Below, piece by piece: positions 6,819 to 10,360 of a stretch of DNA of 10,360 nucleotides. Position numbers and translations under genes: made by a program. Numbering within the stretch: the first letter of the stretch is position 1; every line of letters starts with the position of its first letter. This stretch comes from Marinagarivorans sp. UBA5870 (GTDB taxonomy: Bacteria; Pseudomonadota; Gammaproteobacteria; Pseudomonadales; Cellvibrionaceae). Location: assembly GCA_002432555.1 (NCBI GenBank), contig DJFO01000204.1:9751-20110 (forward strand), given 5' to 3'. The notes under the pieces are model-generated. The model did no database searches, was not told the DNA's origin, and saw nothing but the letters and a program-made list of their open reading frames with translations.

Positions 6819-6944
6819 AACTGCTGCGCTCGTCGATACTGCGTTAAAAACGCGCTCCCAATGCTCATTTCCGACTTGTAAACTGCGCTTGCTCGCGCGT
6901 TTTGCCTTGTCTCGCCTTCGCTCACGAGATGAAACGGCCTCTAG
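6803..6944. repeat. MITE-like element with 16-bp terminal inverted repeats
   Basis: CTCGAGGCTGTTTCAT (6803-6818) and ATGAAACGGCCTCTAG (6929-6944) are inverted copies matching at 14 of 16 positions. Inside, AAAACGCGC (6847-6855) pairs with GCGCGTTTT (6895-6903), nine of nine, and a small hairpin GCGTT-AAA-AACGC sits at 6841-6853. The 142-bp unit contains no plausible gene. The general look (…CTGCGTTAAAAACGCGC…, TTGTCTCGCCTTCGCTCACG) recalls dispersed extragenic repeats of marine gammaproteobacteria, but copy number cannot be tested here. Its ends cover the stop of the DUF3570 gene (6941-6943) and the start of the cyclotransferase gene (6816-6818). It may also act as terminator or RNA-stability element between them. 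Clear target-site duplications are not seen. Confidence 0.65.
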
Positions 6945-8152
6945 TAATTCACGGTGTAAAACAGGCGAATGACATTGGCCTCGAAGCCGTAGGTCGGCTC
7001 ATCGCCCACTGCATTTTTGGCGGGCTCGTCGCCTTCGGCGCGGCTGAGCAGGGCGTTGCGAAAGTCATCGTAGTCAAACTGCATAAAATCCCAGTAAAGG
7101 CTGGCGCTGTGTTTTTTGACAAGGGGAATTCGATAGCCGAACTCGTAAGTTACGCCAAAGCCAAAACTGTTGGTGCTATAGGTGCTCAGCTCTTTATCCC
7201 GTGCGCCGAAAACGCCTTCCGTGACGATTTCGTCCGGGAACAGGTCGAGAAAAAAATCGGCGCCGGTTTGGGAGTAGGTTCGCGCTTTCAACTCGATGAT
7301 CAAACGCGAGCGCAACGGGTGGGTGTAGCGGATCTCGTAGTTTTGCGCGTTGATGCCCCAGCTGTCATTAAAGGTGCGCGCTTCGAGGCGCAAGGAGGCG
7401 CGGTAAGGCAGATAATAAATCGTGCGCAGCGCGAAGGCGTCGCTATTGCGTGTCTCCGGATAGATTTCTGTTTGCCACCCAATGGTGCTCATGCTCCCTG
7501 CGGGCGGGCGGTAACGGATTTGCCGGTACGGATTGCGCAGGAAGCCGCCGTCCACCACGGTTTCAGCGCTGAGGGCGACGATCCAGTTTTTGGTCAAAAT
7601 CTGGCTGAGACCGATGCTGTACCGCTGCCGCTGCGCGTCGCCCTGAAAAGTGCTCGAGCCGTCGTCGTTATTTTTGCGCACTTCGTCATCGCCGCGACTG
7701 TAGCCCAGCGACAGAGTCGTCATATCCCCGAAAAAGTCCTGGCTCACGCCGAAACTTACCGTGTCCGCGTCGTAATCGCTCTCGCTGGAGGTGGTATAGC
7801 CCAAGGACAAAAGCGCGCGATCGGCGAGGTACTCCATGCCGACGCTGTATTCGGTGCGCTCTTCGCTGTAACGACTGCCTGAAGTGAGCACGTCGATGGA
7901 CGCGCTGGAGACCATATCTTGATAATAGTTGGCGTAGGCCGAGACTTTCTCTTTATAACCTTTGCGGACGAGGACCGAAGGACCGTCCACCGTTACGCCG
8001 CCACCATCATAGGAGTGATACATGACATCGGCGCGGTCCTCCGGTATTACCAGCGCCCGCAGCGGCATAGGCAAAAAGGCCAGGGCAAAAAAGCCCATCG
8101 ACAGCCAGACGGAAACGCGGCGACTTGCCGTCGAAGGGTCAGCCGCAGCCAC
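6941..8152 (-). CDS. DUF3570 outer-membrane beta-barrel protein
   Basis: The 403-aa protein has a Sec signal at about residues 11-34 (RRVSVWLSMGFFALAFLPM, cleavage near LRA/LV). Next comes the family signature YHSYDGGGVTVDGPSVLVRK, then KVSAYANYYQDMVSSASIDV, TSGSRYSEERTEY and many alternating amphipathic strands. The last residue is Tyr after LFYTVN, like an outer-membrane beta-signal recognised by the Bam complex. DUF3570 proteins are predicted barrels of unknown cargo. The start is set at GTG 8152: GGAGG (8162-8158) stands 5 nt upstream, while GTG 8167 has none. The start lies inside the last codons of the DUF4266 gene (14-nt overlap), implying translational coupling. The TAG stop is part of the right terminal repeat of the element at 6803-6944. 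Confidence 0.88.
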   Translation of the reverse strand: MAAADPSTASRRVSVWLSMGFFALAFLPMPLRALVIPEDRADVMYHSYDGGGVTVDGPSVLVRKGYKEKVSAYANYYQDMVSSASIDVLTSGSRYSEERTEYSVGMEYLADRALLSLGYTTSSESDYDADTVSFGVSQDFFGDMTTLSLGYSRGDDEVRKNNDDGSSTFQGDAQRQRYSIGLSQILTKNWIVALSAETVVDGGFLRNPYRQIRYRPPAGSMSTIGWQTEIYPETRNSDAFALRTIYYLPYRASLRLEARTFNDSWGINAQNYEIRYTHPLRSRLIIELKARTYSQTGADFFLDLFPDEIVTEGVFGARDKELSTYSTNSFGFGVTYEFGYRIPLVKKHSASLYWDFMQFDYDDFRNALLSRAEGDEPAKNAVGDEPTYGFEANVIRLFYTVNY

Positions 8153-8357
8153 AGCCGCCTCCGGCACTGCCTTCCGCCCCGCGCGCCGCTTCGCGGGCTT
8201 CGTATACGTGCATCAGATACTTCGTGGAGACCGGATCCCGATCGAACGCCATTATAGGGTCGGCGATATTTCCCCGTTCATAGGGCTTGACCCAGGGCTT
8301 CCACGAGGAACATCCCGATCCGAGCGCTAGCACGAACACAATTATTACGGCCTTCAT
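8139..8357 (-). CDS. DUF4266 small lipoprotein with Gly-Cys C-terminal tail
   Basis: The 72-aa protein is a probable lipoprotein: hydrophobic MKAVIIVFVLALGSGC, lipidated Cys16 (the lipobox G-S-G-C is slightly atypical at -3, with Leu at -4). The mature part is about 57 residues and includes WKPWVKPYERGNIADPIM, the DUF4266 core, HVYEAREAARG, and a final GGGCGCG with cysteines 69 and 71. The CxC tail could carry a metal, a disulfide or a modification; this is inference. It lies 21 nt after the TlpA-like gene and overlaps the DUF3570 gene, the usual partner of this family. ATG 8357 has only weak GGCGGA about 6 nt upstream, so translation may depend on the preceding gene. The codons for the Gly tail also carry the ribosome binding site of the next gene. 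Confidence 0.87.
   Translation of the reverse strand: MKAVIIVFVLALGSGCSSWKPWVKPYERGNIADPIMAFDRDPVSTKYLMHVYEAREAARGAEGSAGGGCGCG
8158..8162 (-). promoter_or_regulatory. Ribosome binding site of the DUF3570 gene inside the DUF4266 coding tail
   Basis: GGAGG on the minus strand, 5 nt before GTG 8152. It lies within the codons for the glycines just before Cys69 of the DUF4266 protein. It decides the choice of GTG 8152 over GTG 8167 and implies that ribosomes finishing DUF4266 reinitiate on DUF3570. Confidence 0.6.
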
Positions 8358-8378
8358 AAAAAATCCGCCATTCGGGTT

Positions 8379-8864
8379 TTACTGCGCAAGAAGTTTCTTG
8401 ATGACCTTCTTGTATTCATTTTCTTCGCCGGGTTTGTAACCCTGATGGAGATAAGCGAGATTGCCTTTGCGATCGATAAAAAAGCTGGAGGGCATGGCTT
8501 GGTTTTTATAGAGGTCGGCCACTTTGCCCTCGGCGTCGTGCAGCACCGGAAAAGTGACCGGGGTTTTGGCGAGAAATCCCTTCGCAGCGGCGGCGGCTTC
8601 GTCGAGATTCACCCCCAGCAGCACAAAACCGGCCTTTTTATAGCTGGCATAAATGTCGTTTAACAAGGGCATTTCTTGGCGACAGGGGCCACACCAGGAG
8701 GCCCAGAAATTTAACATCACCACCTGTCCCTTGAGGTCCGCCAAGCGCACCTTTTGCCCGTCCAATGTGGTCAGGGTGAAGTCGGGCGCCGGGCCGGACA
8801 TGTCACCCGCGTGCAGTGACGCACTGAGTAAAATGCCGATCAAAAAACTTACAATAGATTTCAT
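8379..8864 (-). CDS. TlpA/ResA-like periplasmic thioredoxin-fold protein
   Basis: The 161-aa protein has a signal peptide at residues 1-19 (IVSFLIGILLSASLHA), then an AhpC/TSA-Redoxin-like thioredoxin fold: PAPDFTLTTLDG (25-36), NFWASWCGPC with active-site C58 and C61, GVNLDE, and the cis-proline loop AMPSSFFIDRKG. It should act as a thiol-disulfide oxidoreductase in the periplasm. TlpA/ResA proteins usually reduce specific partners, such as apocytochromes or copper-site proteins. Here the likely partner is the CxC tail of the adjacent DUF4266 lipoprotein, which is inference. ATG 8864 is chosen over ATG 8876 because GAGG lies 6 nt upstream of the former and nothing suitable precedes the latter. 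It is 22 nt from the upstream barrel gene and 21 nt from DUF4266, so clearly in the same operon. Confidence 0.92.
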   Translation of the reverse strand: MKSIVSFLIGILLSASLHAGDMSGPAPDFTLTTLDGQKVRLADLKGQVVMLNFWASWCGPCRQEMPLLNDIYASYKKAGFVLLGVNLDEAAAAAKGFLAKTPVTFPVLHDAEGKVADLYKNQAMPSSFFIDRKGNLAYLHQGYKPGEENEYKKVIKKLLAQ

Positions 8865-8886
8865 AGACAACCTCATATGCCGTGAA

Positions 8887-9528
8887 CTAAAAAAACAACG
8901 TCAGTCCTACATGGCCTTCAAGATTTTGAATTTTTTTCTCGTCCCCGAATATTTCGTGCTCCATCACGTGGTTGCGAAAATCCAACCGCATCGCCAGCCA
9001 GTCGGTAAAAAATAGCCGCCAGCCGCCGCCAAAATGGTAGGTAAAATACTCGCTGTCAGCGAATTCCGTGTTGCCCGCGCCGCCGATCAAATAGAGATTG
9101 CTGTTGAACGCCCAGCGCCACAGGTAGATTTCGCCCGGGAAAAGATTTACCCCCAGCGCCAAATTGTAGTAGATCAGCTCCCGCTCATCCTCGTTGAGCA
9201 GGGGCGTGTTTGGTGTCAGGGCTTCGTAGGAGGTTTCGGCGAGCGTGGAGGTGGCCACATTGGCTTCCAGGAAAAAATCCTCGGTGATCGCCAGGCCCAG
9301 GCGCGCGCCGTAGACATCGTTTGAGCCGAAATCCTCGACGCTCAATACGCCGGCGTAAAACCCCACCTCGAGATTTTCTTCATCCAGTTTATCTTCATCG
9401 ATCTGACGTCGTTCGAGATCCGGGCTAATGACATCGTCCAGTACAGTGCCGCTTTCCTGCGCGAAGCTCGCGCCAGAGCAGACCACCAGCGCCAGAGTTA
9501 AAACAAAACGCTGAAACCAGCTTTCCAT
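8887..9528 (-). CDS. Outer-membrane beta-barrel domain protein (TIGR04565-like)
   Basis: The 213-aa protein has a signal peptide at 1-23 (FVLTLALVVCSGASFA) and a short acidic N-terminal segment, VISPDLERRQIDEDKLDEENLEVG. An 8-strand-sized barrel follows, with YAGVLSVEDFGSNDVYGARLG, LGVNLFP and a final GLTLFF, ending in Phe as outer-membrane proteins do. The pdLERR…dEENlEvG…yaGvlsvEDFG pattern matches, from memory, the myxobacterial/proteobacterial outer-membrane barrel family TIGR04565. No enzymatic residues are recognisable. ATG 9528 has AGAGG 7 nt upstream, inside the 3' end of the preceding gene, which it overlaps by 31 bp, so the two are translationally coupled. Confidence 0.82.
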   Translation of the reverse strand: MESWFQRFVLTLALVVCSGASFAQESGTVLDDVISPDLERRQIDEDKLDEENLEVGFYAGVLSVEDFGSNDVYGARLGLAITEDFFLEANVATSTLAETSYEALTPNTPLLNEDERELIYYNLALGVNLFPGEIYLWRWAFNSNLYLIGGAGNTEFADSEYFTYHFGGGWRLFFTDWLAMRLDFRNHVMEHEIFGDEKKIQNLEGHVGLTLFF

Positions 9529-10313
9529 TCCTCTACCTCTTCGTTATTTTCGCGGGTGGTCAATATGGTGTGTTGGTTGTATTCCAGGCGGGCGGCAACT
9601 TTGTGGCTGAGATAAAACAGCAGCCCACCGCCGACCGTAACTGCCGTGTCTTGCTGGTCTTCGGCGTCCACGAGCACCGCGTCCGGATAGATTTTCATGG
9701 TGCCGGCGCCGAGGGTGAAATAGGGCGAGGCTCGCCATTGGGGAAAGGGTTGGTGCAACAGCATGAGACTGCCCAGTCGCACGTTGGAAAAATCGCCGAA
9801 GGCCTGAGTGTATTTGATCTCGGCGGAAATGTTGGGGGTAAATCGATAGCCGCCATAGAGTGAATAACTGACGGCTCCCTCCATATCGCCCGCCAGCAGG
9901 CCGAGCTGCCACGGATGTTTGGCTTCACTCCAGGAGGGCGTGGTGAAATCCAGGGGATAACCTTCTGTATCGAAAATTTGCGTCAGGGCCCGGCGGGGGA
10001 CCCAGCCAATTTTCCCCTCCTGCGTTTCGACTTTGAACCAGTCGGTGCGACTTTTGAACAGGCGCAGGCGCTCATTTTTTTCCACCGCATGAAACCTGGC
10101 ATAACCGCGGCCAGGCTGCACGTAGAGCTCGATAAAAGGCGCGCCCACCACCACGACTATGCCGTCGTCATCGCGCCAAGTCTCGCTCGCCTGGGCGCGG
10201 ACCCCCTGGTGGAGGAGGGCCAGCCACAGCAGCAGGGCAACACAGGTAAGAGATTTGTGCCGCGCGGGGATTAAACGCCCGAGGTTTTGCAGGTAATGCG
10301 AAAGATTTGTCAT
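9498..10313 (-). CDS. SH3b domain plus outer-membrane beta-barrel protein
   Basis: The 271-aa protein has a long-n-region signal peptide (hydrophobic core LTCVALLLWLALL, cleavage near VRA/QA, residue 40). A bacterial SH3 domain follows at about 55-110 (FIELYVQPGRGYARFHAVEK…DWFKVETQEGKIGWVPRRAL), then a barrel-like region (LYGGYRFTPNISAEIKYTQAFGDF, FTLGAGTMKIYP, VGGGLLFYLSHKVAARLEYNQH) ending in GFSVLF with C-terminal Phe. SH3b domains often bind peptidoglycan or periplasmic partners, so the protein may link the outer membrane to the wall (inference). The start is uncertain: ATG 10313 and in-frame ATG 10340 both lack a ribosome binding site. 10313 is preferred because a -10-like TACAAT at 10356-10351 would leave almost no leader for 10340. 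It is the first gene of the envelope operon visible here. Confidence 0.8.
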   Translation of the reverse strand: MTNLSHYLQNLGRLIPARHKSLTCVALLLWLALLHQGVRAQASETWRDDDGIVVVVGAPFIELYVQPGRGYARFHAVEKNERLRLFKSRTDWFKVETQEGKIGWVPRRALTQIFDTEGYPLDFTTPSWSEAKHPWQLGLLAGDMEGAVSYSLYGGYRFTPNISAEIKYTQAFGDFSNVRLGSLMLLHQPFPQWRASPYFTLGAGTMKIYPDAVLVDAEDQQDTAVTVGGGLLFYLSHKVAARLEYNQHTILTTRENNEEVEEWKAGFSVLF

Positions 10314-10350
10314 GCAGGTTGGTTTAATTCGCCGGCGCATCGAACGGGTT

Positions 10351-10356
10351 ATTGTA
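10351..10356 (-). promoter_or_regulatory. Possible -10 box of the five-gene envelope operon
   Basis: TACAAT on the minus strand (five of six matches) just upstream of the first gene. Its -35 region would lie beyond the window edge, so it cannot be checked. Confidence 0.25.
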
Positions 10357-10360
10357 ATAC

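Noticed and set aside
6902..7882. Long plus-strand open frame (326 codons)
   Set aside because: It lies antisense to the DUF3570 gene, whose protein signature, signal peptide and operon context are clear. The plus-strand product resembles no family.
1..10360. CRISPR array, tRNA, rRNA, integrase or transposase gene
   Set aside because: No regularly spaced repeats, tRNA-like cloverleaf or recombinase motif was recognised on either strand.

Overview
The window most resembles a polysaccharide-degrading gammaproteobacterium of the Cellvibrio/Saccharophagus/Teredinibacter type. The main clue is a secreted lipoprotein with a linker that is 50 serines out of 55 residues. Polyserine linkers of this kind are known to be abundant in that group. 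Moderately high GC, many Sec/Tat-exported proteins and outer-membrane barrels ending in F or Y fit a Gram-negative host. The assignment is inference; no rRNA or other phylogenetic marker is present.

Layout. (1) 1-769, minus: the N-terminal part of a secreted protein with an Fn3-like domain and a concanavalin-like domain, cut by the window edge. (2) 770-1257: a long intergenic region with a GC-rich dyad and weak promoter-like elements. (3) 1258-4649, plus: a two-gene unit, a polyserine-linked c-type cytochrome lipoprotein (DUF1587/1595/1592/1588/1585 family) followed by a Tat-exported DUF1552 protein, closed by a clear intrinsic terminator at 4671-4696. (4) 4701-5300, minus: a response regulator with an excisionase/MerR-like HTH in front of the receiver domain. 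It is divergent from a DUF707-like, putative glycosyltransferase-type protein at 5561-6373. The 260-bp gap between them holds a TATAAT box, a 22-bp palindrome near the expected transcription start and a perfect hairpin abutting the ribosome binding site. (5) 6387-6818, minus: a gamma-glutamylcyclotransferase (AIG2)-like protein. (6) 6803-6944: a 142-bp MITE-like inverted-repeat element whose two ends contain the start codon of the cyclotransferase gene and the stop codon of the next gene. (7) 6941-10313, minus: a tightly packed five-gene envelope operon, transcribed from high to low coordinates: SH3b plus beta-barrel protein, second beta-barrel protein, TlpA-like thioredoxin, tiny DUF4266 lipoprotein ending in GGGCGCG, and DUF3570 outer-membrane barrel. 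Neighbouring genes overlap by 31 and 14 bp or are separated by only about 21 bp.

How they may work together. The five-gene operon looks like one cell-envelope module: three predicted outer-membrane barrels, one small lipoprotein with a CxC tail, and one periplasmic thiol oxidoreductase that could act on that tail. Its biochemical role is not known to me and is the most interesting open question here. The DUF1592/DUF1552 pair is a second, independent periplasmic system of unknown function.
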